A DNA stretch of 52,475 nt from positions 1 to 52,475 of the forward strand of contig JAJFKL010000049.1 of the NCBI GenBank assembly GCA_021773235.1, written 5' to 3'. A program made the position numbers and the translations under genes. The stretch's first letter is position 1; each line of letters starts with the position of its first letter. This DNA comes from Gammaproteobacteria bacterium. Lineage in GTDB: Bacteria; Pseudomonadota; Gammaproteobacteria; Eutrophobiales; Eutrophobiaceae. The notes under the pieces are model-generated. The model searched no databases. It worked only from the letters and a program-made list of their open reading frames with translations, and was not told where the DNA came from. This document shows positions 13,613-20,938 of this stretch, piece by piece.

Positions 13613-14054
13613 CACAGCGACTAAAGATGACCTCTACCCTCTGGTAGATGTTTGTGAACAAGCAAATAGAGAGAGTGACTTCAACTTACCTTTTCACAAA
13701 GAGAACTCGACGCAGTATCTGTGGGAGTATATAATCCATCCTACTTGCGATATCCTAATTTGCAAAGTGGAAGGAGCTATCGCAGGAGGAGTTATGATAG
13801 CAGAGAGTAAAGAGTTTCACGAAAAAGCATTTTGCTACGTTTCAAAGTTTTGGGTTCTTCCTGAATTCAGAAGGTCGAACGCAGCTAGAGTTTTGTTGAA
13901 AGCGGCTTTAGATTGGGCGTTGGAAAAAAGTTGTTCGCATGTCTTTGTTACCGCGACAGCAGGGTTAGACGAAAAGGAGCAACGCCTGTTTATCAACCTT
14001 ATGAAACGGGCCAAGTTTAAAGAAGAAGGCCCGGTTCTTTGTTTAACCTTATGA
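13593..14054 (+). CDS. GNAT-fold acetyltransferase-like protein
   Basis: A GTG start follows GGAGGA at proper spacing. The 153-residue chain fits the GNAT fold: substrate strands (ILICKVEGAIAGGVMIAE), the acetyl-CoA binding strand and loop (KFWVLPEFRRSNAARVLLKAALDWAL, where a Q/RxxGxG/A-like turn is degenerate), then a C-terminal strand (HVFVTATAGLD). GNAT-like proteins are frequent in phage head gene clusters, and activity is not always retained. The pyrophosphate-binding loop here lacks its glycines, so catalysis is uncertain. Confidence 0.7.
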   Translation: MKESVLSTATKDDLYPLVDVCEQANRESDFNLPFHKENSTQYLWEYIIHPTCDILICKVEGAIAGGVMIAESKEFHEKAFCYVSKFWVLPEFRRSNAARVLLKAALDWALEKSCSHVFVTATAGLDEKEQRLFINLMKRAKFKEEGPVLCLTL

Positions 14055-14066
14055 GGACAAAATCAG

Positions 14067-14339
14067 ATGGGAAAATTTAAGCAGATATTGACAGGGGTTT
14101 TAGGAGGACAATCCACGCAACCGAAGCTTCCTCCCGCACCGCCTCCGATAGCACCGCCCGTTAAGAGAGAAGAAGTTACAATAGATCCCGAAGATCCGAA
14201 GAAGAAAAAAAAAGGTGGCGGAATTACGCAACTAACTTCGGCTAAACGTCTAACAGGCGGTAGAGATGCAGACGCTTTAGGCGGAGGAAATGTTTCACGT
14301 CCGGGAGAGTTTGGTTCCGGATCTACTACTTTGGGGTAA
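14067..14339 (+). CDS. Hypothetical proline- and glycine-rich protein, 90 aa
   Basis: The sequence is low-complexity: QPKLPPAPPPIAPPVKREE, a lysine run (EDPKKKKKGGG), and a glycine-rich end (GGRDADALGGGNVSRPGEFG). It is probably disordered. Small proteins of this composition occur just before the portal gene in T7-like podoviruses. The stop is six bases before the portal ATG. The function is unknown. Confidence 0.65.
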   Translation: MGKFKQILTGVLGGQSTQPKLPPAPPPIAPPVKREEVTIDPEDPKKKKKGGGITQLTSAKRLTGGRDADALGGGNVSRPGEFGSGSTTLG

Positions 14340-14345
14340 TCGAAA

Positions 14346-16016
14346 ATGCCTAATACATCAATGGAAAAAAGAATCAAATCGCACGTAAGGCGTTTCGATT
14401 TCCTGAACGGAAGACGGCAGGGGTTCCTTCGTACGTACGATGATCTTTCAAGAGTCATGCATCCTAATAGAGGCGACTTCATGCACAGTGAAGAGCCTGG
14501 AGATATCCGCACAGAAGAGATTTTTGACGGAACAGGAATGCAAAGTGCTCGTTCATTAGCAAACACGACCGGAGCTATGATCCGACCTGAGCAAGAAGTT
14601 TTTGCTCGAATAGTGGCTGAAGACGACGCCTTGAATGAAGACGATGAAGCTGCTCTTTGGTTGGCTGATTCTACTCAACGTTTCGATAACGCGATGAGAA
14701 ACCCTAAAGCTCGGTTCAGACAAACAACCGGGGAAGCGGATCTCGACTTAGTTATTTTTGGGCAAGCGATTATATTCAGTGGTATTTCAAAAAGTCTGAA
14801 CAATTTTATTTTTCAGAGCGTACACTTAAAAGATGGAATTCCTTTCTATGACGCTGAAGGTATTTTACGAGGAGTCTATAGGAAGCGGAAGTTGATGCTC
14901 TGGCAATTGATAGAACAGTTCGGGATTGATAACATATCGCCCGAGTATAAAGACAAGATAAAAGAGGATAAATTGGACGACAGAATCGAAGTGCTACATT
15001 CCGTAACACCGAGGCAGCATCAGCGTTTCAAAGATCCTGTTCTTTCAGCTAATCTTCCTTTTGAAAACCTTTGGATGGACCTTGAACAAAATCACATCAT
15101 GGAAGACTCCGGGTTTCACGAGAACCCTTTCGTCGCTCCTCGATGGGACACAACTTCAGGGGAAGATCACGGACGATCTCCCGGTATGATCGCTTTACCG
15201 GATGTGAATACTTCTCAAGCAATGGCGGAGACTATTCTGATAGCGGGAGAGAAGAACGCAGATCCAGCGTTGATGGTTCCGGATGACGGGCTTTATAATC
15301 CTGTCAATACGTTCGCAGGAGCTTTGACCTATTACGACGTTGACGTTGCCAGTTCTCTCGGAGGGAATCCTTTTTTCCCGTTGATCTCAGGTGCAAACCT
15401 TCCGATCACCAGAGACATGCAAAGTGACACGCGTAATCAGATTATGGCAGCGTTCTTTAAGAATATTCTGAACCTTCCTATCCAAGGGCCGCAAATGACC
15501 GCGACTGAAGTAATGGCGAGGAAAGACGAGTTTATTCGAGAAGTGGGTCCAGTGTTCGGGAGATTTGAAACAGACTATAATCAACCTATGGCAGAACGTC
15601 AGTTTAACGTGATGCTTCGTGCGGGAGGGTTTATGCCCGTTCCTGAATCTCTTCAAGGCAAGAATATCAAATTTGAGTTTGAGCTTCCTGTTACGAAGAT
15701 CAGGAAACAGATTGAAGCAGCAGCAGCTCTTCAATGGGTTGGTGAGATCATTGAGATCGGTCAAGCTTTTCCAGCAGCTATGGATTTGCCAAACATAGAC
15801 GCTCTTATGCGGTTTAGTGCAGATGCCAAAGCTCTTCCTCACGACATCGTGAACGGAAGAGACATGGTGGGTCAGTTGCGAAAAGCAAAACAAGAAGCGC
15901 AGCAAAAAGCTCAACAGATGGAAGAACTTAATCAAGCCGCAGAGACCGGAGAGAAGTTTGCTTCAGTGGCGGAGAAGGCCGGTAAAGCGGAACAACTTTT
16001 AACCGAGGCCGCTTAA
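14346..16016 (+). CDS. Portal (head-tail connector) protein
   Basis: At 556 residues it has the length and landmarks of T7-type head-tail connectors (Head-tail_con family): an N-terminal RRFDFLNGRRQGFLRTYDDLSRVMHPNRGDF block, a central stem region, and GPQMTATEVMARKDEFIREVGPVFGRFE, the long helix near residue 380. The C-terminus is a glutamine- and alanine-rich coiled coil (AKQEAQQKAQQMEELNQAAE). A ring of twelve subunits forms the DNA channel and docks terminase and tail. Assembly of the head should begin here. Confidence 0.92.
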   Translation: MPNTSMEKRIKSHVRRFDFLNGRRQGFLRTYDDLSRVMHPNRGDFMHSEEPGDIRTEEIFDGTGMQSARSLANTTGAMIRPEQEVFARIVAEDDALNEDDEAALWLADSTQRFDNAMRNPKARFRQTTGEADLDLVIFGQAIIFSGISKSLNNFIFQSVHLKDGIPFYDAEGILRGVYRKRKLMLWQLIEQFGIDNISPEYKDKIKEDKLDDRIEVLHSVTPRQHQRFKDPVLSANLPFENLWMDLEQNHIMEDSGFHENPFVAPRWDTTSGEDHGRSPGMIALPDVNTSQAMAETILIAGEKNADPALMVPDDGLYNPVNTFAGALTYYDVDVASSLGGNPFFPLISGANLPITRDMQSDTRNQIMAAFFKNILNLPIQGPQMTATEVMARKDEFIREVGPVFGRFETDYNQPMAERQFNVMLRAGGFMPVPESLQGKNIKFEFELPVTKIRKQIEAAAALQWVGEIIEIGQAFPAAMDLPNIDALMRFSADAKALPHDIVNGRDMVGQLRKAKQEAQQKAQQMEELNQAAETGEKFASVAEKAGKAEQLLTEAA

Positions 16017-16017
16017 A

Positions 16018-16485
16018 ATGGTTCAAGAAAAGGGATCAGTAAAGAAGAAGAAAGCAGTAAAGAAGAAAGCAGTAAAGAAGAAAGCAGCAAAGAAGAAGGC
16101 AGTAAAGAAAAAAGCGGTTGTGCAAGAAGACTTGACTGAAGAAGAAGAGATCTCCTCGGTCGAGTCTTTCGCGCAACTAAAATCAGTCCTTCCTGAAAAG
16201 TCAGAGTTCAGTAAGGTCGAGCTTTATAAAGATTTTAATCTCGTTTTTATGCAAGACGAGGTTGGAATGCGGGTTCTTGCTCATATCATGAACATGGGTT
16301 TTGTTTTTGAGTCTCCGTTGAAATATTACAGAAACCCTCAACAAGAAATCCCTACGAACAAAGCAATAGCGGCTTTAGGAAAGCAAGAACTAGCGCAAAG
16401 GATTTACGATCTTGCGACAATACCTCAAGCCGTACCTAATCAGAAACAGCAGAAGCAGGAATTCACGAATAAAAAAGGAGAGTAA
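16018..16485 (+). CDS. Hypothetical protein with histone-H1-like lysine repeats, 155 aa
   Basis: Residues 6-35 are KKKAVKKKAVKKKAAKKK-type repeats, like bacterial histone-H1 homologues or DNA-condensing tails. The rest is globular: LTEEEEISSVESFAQLKS, then NMGFVFESPLKYYRN. It lies one base after the portal stop, so it belongs to the head module. It might help condense DNA or tie the scaffold to DNA. The AAGAAGAAAGCAGTA DNA repeat may vary in length between isolates. Confidence 0.65.
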   Translation: MVQEKGSVKKKKAVKKKAVKKKAAKKKAVKKKAVVQEDLTEEEEISSVESFAQLKSVLPEKSEFSKVELYKDFNLVFMQDEVGMRVLAHIMNMGFVFESPLKYYRNPQQEIPTNKAIAALGKQELAQRIYDLATIPQAVPNQKQQKQEFTNKKGE

Positions 16486-16488
16486 AAC

Positions 16489-17373
16489 ATGTTTATCCCA
16501 CGAATTTTTTTTGAAGGCCAAGGAACGAACCCAGGAGGCACACCTCCAGCAGGATCACCTCCAGCAGGATCACCTCCAGAAGAAAAAAGTTGGAGAGAAA
16601 GTATTAAAGACGAGGAAATTCGTAAACATACCGAACGTTTTACGGACGTAGAAGCTCTCGCAAAAGGTCACAAAGATCTTCGTGCAAAACTTTCAAGTGC
16701 TATCGTTAAGCCGGGGAAAGACGCTTCGGACGAGGACAGGGCTGCCTATAGAAAGTCGATGGGAGTTCCAGAGACCGCAGATGAATATAAAATCATGCAA
16801 GCCGCAGAAGGTAAAGAGTTCCCTGATTCTTTAAAAGCTTCTATCGATAAATGGCAGAAGACATTTCATGATCTCGACGTTCCTTTGGAAACTGCTAACA
16901 AACTGATAGCTACCATGATTGAAGAGACAAAGTTAGGTAGCGAAGATTATGAAAAAGCCAAAGAAAAGTTTGCTAAAGATTCTGAAGATGCCTTGATTAA
17001 AGAATGGGGTAAGGATGACTACGAGATCAATAAAAAGATAGCAGACCATGCAGGACGTAATCTTTTAAGCGAAGAAAAATACGACGTGTTAAAAGATACT
17101 CTGATGCAGGACGGAAAACCTTTCATGGATTCTCCTATCGGTATCGAGCTTCTCGCGGCAGTTGGTCGAGAGATGCAAGAAGGAGGTATACGAGATTTCG
17201 TCACTGAAGGTAACGATCCGAAAGATTTAGATAAGCAGATCGAAACCGCCAGAGCAAATGCTAATAAATACAATGACCAAAACTCATCTGATTACAATCG
17301 CAAGAAAGCTAACGAGTGGGATCAGGAAGAAGGTCGCCTAGAAGACATTAAAGCCAGAATGAAGAAAAAATAG
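16489..17373 (+). CDS. Scaffolding protein
   Basis: The 294-residue protein begins with a flexible proline/glycine stretch with a short duplication (PPAGSPPAGSPP). A helical region follows (RESIKDEEIRKHTERFTDVEALAKGHKDLRAKLSSAIVKPGKDASDEDRAAYRKSMGVP). This start is typical of podovirus scaffold/capsid-assembly proteins. The C-terminus is highly charged and helical, as needed to bind the capsid protein. AAGGAGAG sits upstream. It lies directly before the capsid gene, the usual order. Its core should leave the prohead as DNA enters. Confidence 0.85.
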   Translation: MFIPRIFFEGQGTNPGGTPPAGSPPAGSPPEEKSWRESIKDEEIRKHTERFTDVEALAKGHKDLRAKLSSAIVKPGKDASDEDRAAYRKSMGVPETADEYKIMQAAEGKEFPDSLKASIDKWQKTFHDLDVPLETANKLIATMIEETKLGSEDYEKAKEKFAKDSEDALIKEWGKDDYEINKKIADHAGRNLLSEEKYDVLKDTLMQDGKPFMDSPIGIELLAAVGREMQEGGIRDFVTEGNDPKDLDKQIETARANANKYNDQNSSDYNRKKANEWDQEEGRLEDIKARMKKK

Positions 17374-17416
17374 TTGTTTTTATTCGATGTTTAATGTTTA
17401 ATACGTTTAGAACTTC

Positions 17417-17448
17417 CCTCCGAATCCGTTTAAGGATTCGGAGGTTTT
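17417..17448 (+). terminator. Rho-independent terminator before the capsid gene
   Basis: CCTCCGAATCC (17417-17427) and GGATTCGGAGG (17434-17444) form a perfect 11-bp stem with a six-base loop, followed by TTTT. It lies between scaffold and capsid genes. Partial read-through, or a separate start in the following 120 bases, may raise capsid output over scaffold. Confidence 0.9.
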
Positions 17449-17571
17449 ATCGCGCATGACTGATGCCCCGATAAAAGCGAAATAAAGTGGCCCCGAAAGG
17501 CTCCCCCACCAAAAAAGCTGACTCGGCTTCCCTGATGACATGACTTCATTTTTCTTTATGGAGGACATAAC

Positions 17572-18474
17572 ATGTCAACATCAATTGACACAAGTTTTGT
17601 AACCAAGTATGAAAAAGATGCTCACGAAGTTTTTCAGCTTCGAGGATCTCGTTTTAAGCCTACCGTTCGTTTTCGTGACGGAGTTGTGGGCTCTACCGAC
17701 GTTTTCCAGATCATCGGAAAAGGCGTAGCAACGACTAAAGCACGTCACGGCTCTATCACTCCAATGAATCAGGATCACACAACGGCGACTTGTACGTTGG
17801 CGGATTTCTACGCAGGCGATTGGGTTGATCGATTGGATGTAGCGAAGCAGAATATGGACGAGCGTAAAGCTATCGCAGGTGGCGGAGCTATGGCTATTGG
17901 TCGTAAGATCGATAACCAGATTTTAACTGCCTTGGGCGGGACGACTCAGACAGCAGTCACTGTCACAGTAACTTCTGACGCAGCCGTATTGAACGGTATG
18001 CTGGAAGGTATCGAAGCAGCCGCGCTGTTAGATTCTTTCATCGAAGGCGAAATGTACGGTGTTCTTTCTCCTCGCATGTGGGCTCGGTTGATGCGTTTGA
18101 CTCAGTTCAGTAATGCCGACTATGTAGGCCCAGGAGGAACAGAGTTCACGAAAGCGATCCCCGTTGGACAACGTTGGAAATTCTGGCAGGGAGTATTGTG
18201 GACTTTTCATTCTGCGGTTCCGGGTGTTGGTGGCGCAACTTCTAAAGGCTTTCTTTGGAATAAAAATGCTATCGGCTATTGTGCCGGAGAACATCCAGCC
18301 AATCTCGCAGGAACGATGCAGGGTGAAACTTCTATCGGTGCTGATATCACATGGCATGGTGATCGAGCTTCACATTTTGTAAACCACGCTATGTCAGGTG
18401 GAGCAGTTCTCATTGACGATACCGGCGTTATCGAGTTTAACTCAAACGATACCACCGCTATCGCTACTTCTTAA
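17572..18474 (+). CDS. Major capsid protein
   Basis: The 300-residue protein has the HK97-fold style of podovirus capsids: an N-arm (FVTKYEKDAHEVFQLRGSRFKPTVRFRDGV), then GDWVDRLDVAKQNMDERKAIAGGGAMAIGRKIDNQILTAL, the typical spine-helix section, and a C-terminal region with IGADITWHGDRASHFVNHAMSGGAVLID. It assembles into the icosahedral shell. A strong ATGGAGGACATAAC leader is consistent with very high expression. A terminator upstream separates it from the scaffold gene. Confidence 0.92.
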   Translation: MSTSIDTSFVTKYEKDAHEVFQLRGSRFKPTVRFRDGVVGSTDVFQIIGKGVATTKARHGSITPMNQDHTTATCTLADFYAGDWVDRLDVAKQNMDERKAIAGGGAMAIGRKIDNQILTALGGTTQTAVTVTVTSDAAVLNGMLEGIEAAALLDSFIEGEMYGVLSPRMWARLMRLTQFSNADYVGPGGTEFTKAIPVGQRWKFWQGVLWTFHSAVPGVGGATSKGFLWNKNAIGYCAGEHPANLAGTMQGETSIGADITWHGDRASHFVNHAMSGGAVLIDDTGVIEFNSNDTTAIATS

Positions 18475-18487
18475 AGGAGGGTTGACT

Positions 18488-18778
18488 ATGGCATTCGTTA
18501 CTTCACAGTTAGCCTTGGTTCAGCATGTCAACGGGTACAACTACTTTCGTTACGATACTGACGATGCTCACGCAGTCGTTGACGGCGATGGGTATTTTAA
18601 CAACTCAGACGATGATCAAAAGATCAATGTCGGAGATTTGATCGACGTAGTAGTGTGGGACACTTTACGGACAGGAACTCCACAAACTTATGGACAGCAT
18701 TTGGTTTTATCAGTGTCTGCCGCAGGAGTTGTGGATCTCACGAACGTAACAGTGGGCCTTATGACAGATTCTGATTAA
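18488..18778 (+). CDS. Small virion-associated protein, paralogue of the next gene, 96 aa
   Basis: A strong AAAGGAGGG precedes the ATG at 18488; a longer in-frame form running into the capsid gene is unlikely. The chain has the block Y-(x)4-DDAHAVVDGDGYFNNSDDD, followed by IDVVVWDT, VLSVSAAGVVDLTNVTVG. The same block occurs in the next gene, so the two share a beta-rich domain. Its place after the capsid gene suggests a head-decoration or head-fibre protein. That role is inferred. Confidence 0.75.
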   Translation: MAFVTSQLALVQHVNGYNYFRYDTDDAHAVVDGDGYFNNSDDDQKINVGDLIDVVVWDTLRTGTPQTYGQHLVLSVSAAGVVDLTNVTVGLMTDSD

Positions 18779-18785
18779 ATAAAAC

Positions 18786-18811
18786 AAAGGGGAGGGGTTT
18801 CTCTCCCCTTT
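18786..18811 (+). terminator. Hairpin between decoration-like genes
   Basis: AAAGGGGAG (18786-18794) and CTCCCCTTT (18803-18811) form a perfect 9-bp stem with an 8-base loop. The following sequence (AAACTTTAAGG) is short of Ts, so termination may be weak and the hairpin may mainly protect the capsid message from decay. Confidence 0.7.
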
Positions 18812-18831
18812 AAACTTTAAGGAGTATTGTT

Positions 18832-19506
18832 ATGGCTTATGCAGCAGCTAATCTCTACGATACCGGAGCGGGATATCCCGGTAACAGAGTGTATATTTAT
18901 AAATCCGACTCAGACGCTTATGCAGTAGTGTCGGCGGCTGGATATTTTAACAACAGTGACGACGACCTGAACATGACCGTTGACGATAAAATTATCGTTA
19001 TTGGCGATGAGGGTGGTTACGAATTGACGGTTGTGAGTCTTTCGTCCGGAGCCGTTACTACAGGACTAGCGGATCAGAACACAGTCCCTGTTCCTGCGGG
19101 CTCAACTCTTACGTTGACGAAAGCATTGCACGACGGAAAAACAATTGCTTGGGACACAGCTACTGGTTCGGTCGTAACGCTTCCGGCAGCTACTGGAACG
19201 GGAGCAAAGTTCCGACTTGCAGCGACGGTTTTGGCTACCTCTAACTCTCATAGATTGCTATGTGCCGGAACAGACGAGTTTGTAGGAGCTATAGGTATTG
19301 TCGATACTGATACTTCTGACGCTACGATTCAGTTTGCGGCGTTAGTTGGTGACGATTTTGACGACATCACTTTAAACCGAACTACTTCCGGTATTGCGGG
19401 TCCGGGCGATTGGGTTGAGGTCGAAGATATCGTAGCTGGGTCTTGGGCTGTTAAAGGTGTTGTTCGCGCTACCGGCGTAGTTATTACCCCGTTCGTGTCT
19501 ACTTGA
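18832..19506 (+). CDS. Decoration-like protein with duplicated small domain, 224 aa
   Basis: Residues 20-60 repeat the block of the previous gene (YKSDSDAYAVVSAAGYFNNSDDDLNMTVDDKIIVIGDEGGY). The remaining 150 residues add a second beta-rich domain (GKTIAWDTATGSVVTLPAATGTGAKF...). Together these resemble capsid head-fibre or decoration proteins, which bind the shell after packaging. The ATG follows AAGGAG. The two-gene set looks like a duplication in which only this copy carries the extra domain. Confidence 0.7.
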   Translation: MAYAAANLYDTGAGYPGNRVYIYKSDSDAYAVVSAAGYFNNSDDDLNMTVDDKIIVIGDEGGYELTVVSLSSGAVTTGLADQNTVPVPAGSTLTLTKALHDGKTIAWDTATGSVVTLPAATGTGAKFRLAATVLATSNSHRLLCAGTDEFVGAIGIVDTDTSDATIQFAALVGDDFDDITLNRTTSGIAGPGDWVEVEDIVAGSWAVKGVVRATGVVITPFVST

Positions 19507-19511
19507 TTATA

Positions 19512-19545
19512 AAGAGGCTTCTTCGGGAGCCTCTTGTTTTTTTTT
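19512..19545 (+). terminator. Rho-independent terminator
   Basis: AAGAGGCT (19512-19519) and AGCCTCTT (19528-19535) make an 8-bp stem with an 8-base loop holding TTCGGG, followed by G and nine Ts. It terminates the capsid/decoration transcript. Confidence 0.9.
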
Positions 19546-19559
19546 CTCGGAGTTTTGTT

Positions 19560-19706
19560 ATGGCAGGAAGCTATCCAGATTATTTCTTACCTGTAGCAAA
19601 CCCTTACCTAGAGATAGCGAAAGGAGTTGTCCCTGGACATTCATGCGTGACTGTTAGAGGACATAACCCGGACATAGACAGCAGTTCAGGATTAGAAAAA
19701 AATTAA
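19560..19706 (+). CDS. Hypothetical protein, 48 aa
   Basis: The ATG at 19560 sits after CGGAGTTTTGTT just past the terminator. The 48-residue product (GSYPDYFLPVANPYLEIAKG, VVPGHSCVTVRGHNPDID) is acidic/neutral with several aromatic residues. Its downstream A-run is next to the following gene's ribosome site. Position between head and tail genes suggests a small structural or assembly protein, but I do not recognise the family. Confidence 0.6.
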   Translation: MAGSYPDYFLPVANPYLEIAKGVVPGHSCVTVRGHNPDIDSSSGLEKN

Positions 19707-19730
19707 AAAAAAAAAAAAGGAGAGTTAAAA

Positions 19731-20327
19731 ATGAGCAATAAATACCTTCCGGCAAAACCGGGAAATTTAAGTAGGCAGGGAGATGGTCAAGTAGCAACTC
19801 AGCATACCTATATCACAGAAGGCAGTATTGAGCGTTGCTTGGATTACGGATTTTTTAATTCAGTACGAAACCAGTTTCTTCCAGGAGACTCGATCAAAAT
19901 TATTCAGATCGAAGGCAGGGTCGCAGAGATGCGTAAAGCGATATTAGTAGCTTCTCGAAAAGTCATCATCGTGTCCGTTAAGGACAGTCACGTAGACTTT
20001 AGACCAGAAGACGAAAAAACTTTCTATTACACGGAGATGAAAAAATCCCCTGAAGAGAAAGTAAAAGTACCTTTCGATGTAAAATGGAACATCGGGACAA
20101 ACTCCTACAGAATTCTCGAAGACGGAGAAGTCATTTCTGAAGTTTTTGAGCGCAGCGAAGCCGAAGCTATTAAGAAAGGCGAGATGCAGCCGCCTTCAGA
20201 AAAAGAAGTAAAAATCATGAAAGCCAGAATCAAAGAATTAAAGGAAAATCCTTCAGCAAAAGATCCAGCTAAAAAAAGTTCAAAGAAGAAAGAGCCAGAA
20301 AAAGAACTCGAAGAAGCTTTCGAATAA
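19731..20327 (+). CDS. Hypothetical structural-region protein, 198 aa
   Basis: A good AAGGAGAG ribosome site precedes the ATG. The N-terminal 100 residues look globular (YITEGSIERCLDYGFFNSVRNQFLPGDSIKIIQIEGRVAEMRKAILVASRKVIIVSVKDSHVDF). The C-terminal 60 are helical and lysine/glutamate rich (KIMKARIKELKENPSAKDPAKKSSKKKEPEK). This resembles small head/head-fibre-cluster proteins of podoviruses. The exact role is unknown. Confidence 0.65.
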   Translation: MSNKYLPAKPGNLSRQGDGQVATQHTYITEGSIERCLDYGFFNSVRNQFLPGDSIKIIQIEGRVAEMRKAILVASRKVIIVSVKDSHVDFRPEDEKTFYYTEMKKSPEEKVKVPFDVKWNIGTNSYRILEDGEVISEVFERSEAEAIKKGEMQPPSEKEVKIMKARIKELKENPSAKDPAKKSSKKKEPEKELEEAFE

Positions 20328-20341
20328 ACCGGAGCAGTTAA

Positions 20342-20938
20342 ATGGCGGCTAGAAGTAAAGAAAAATTAGCGAACAGATCTTTACGGTTAGTAGGGGGTTC
20401 ACGTATCAGTTCTTTCACTGACGGATCTTCGAACGCGAACGCTGTTAACGACGTATATGACGGTCTGTTAGAGTCAGCTCTTGCTTTCCCTTGGGGGTTT
20501 GCGAAGGCGCGAAAAAAGCTGGCACAGATGTATTCTGTGCCAGCTTTTGGTTTTGACTACGCTTACTCTCTTCCATCTGACTGGATTTTTACTGTGTCGG
20601 TTCACGACAATGACTCAGGTACTGGAACTATTACATATAAAGAAGAGCAGGTGGACGATAAGCACGTATTGGTCACTAATTGCGATACTGTGTATATCAG
20701 ATATACAAAATTAGAAACAGACCCTAATAAATGGACAGCTTCTTTCTATGACGCTGTTACATATCTTTTAGCCGGAGAGCTTGCGGTTCCTGTTGCTAGT
20801 TCTGAGTCGCTGGAAACTAGACGAACGCAGCAAGGAAAGAGACGAATGCAAAAGGCTCAGTCCAGGAGTGCTCAAGGGTCAACACCAGAACCTCGGAACA
20901 GGGGAAGCTGGGCAGGTTCTCGAAACAGGTGGAGATAA
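20342..20938 (+). CDS. Tail tubular protein A-like adaptor (T7 gp11 type)
   Basis: The 198-residue length and sequence fit the T7 gp11 family: SKEKLANRSLRLVGGSRISSF, then NDVYDGLLESALAFPWGFAKARKKLA and YAYSLPSDWI. The C-terminus is basic (RRTQQGKRRMQKAQSRSAQG). Twelve copies form the adaptor between portal and nozzle. The stop is directly followed by the nozzle gene. Confidence 0.88.
   Translation: MAARSKEKLANRSLRLVGGSRISSFTDGSSNANAVNDVYDGLLESALAFPWGFAKARKKLAQMYSVPAFGFDYAYSLPSDWIFTVSVHDNDSGTGTITYKEEQVDDKHVLVTNCDTVYIRYTKLETDPNKWTASFYDAVTYLLAGELAVPVASSESLETRRTQQGKRRMQKAQSRSAQGSTPEPRNRGSWAGSRNRWR

Noticed and set aside
18398-18778. Longer version of the 96-residue gene starting inside the capsid gene
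   Set aside because: The strong AAAGGAGGG precedes the ATG at 18488, and the extra N-terminal residues come from out-of-frame capsid DNA.
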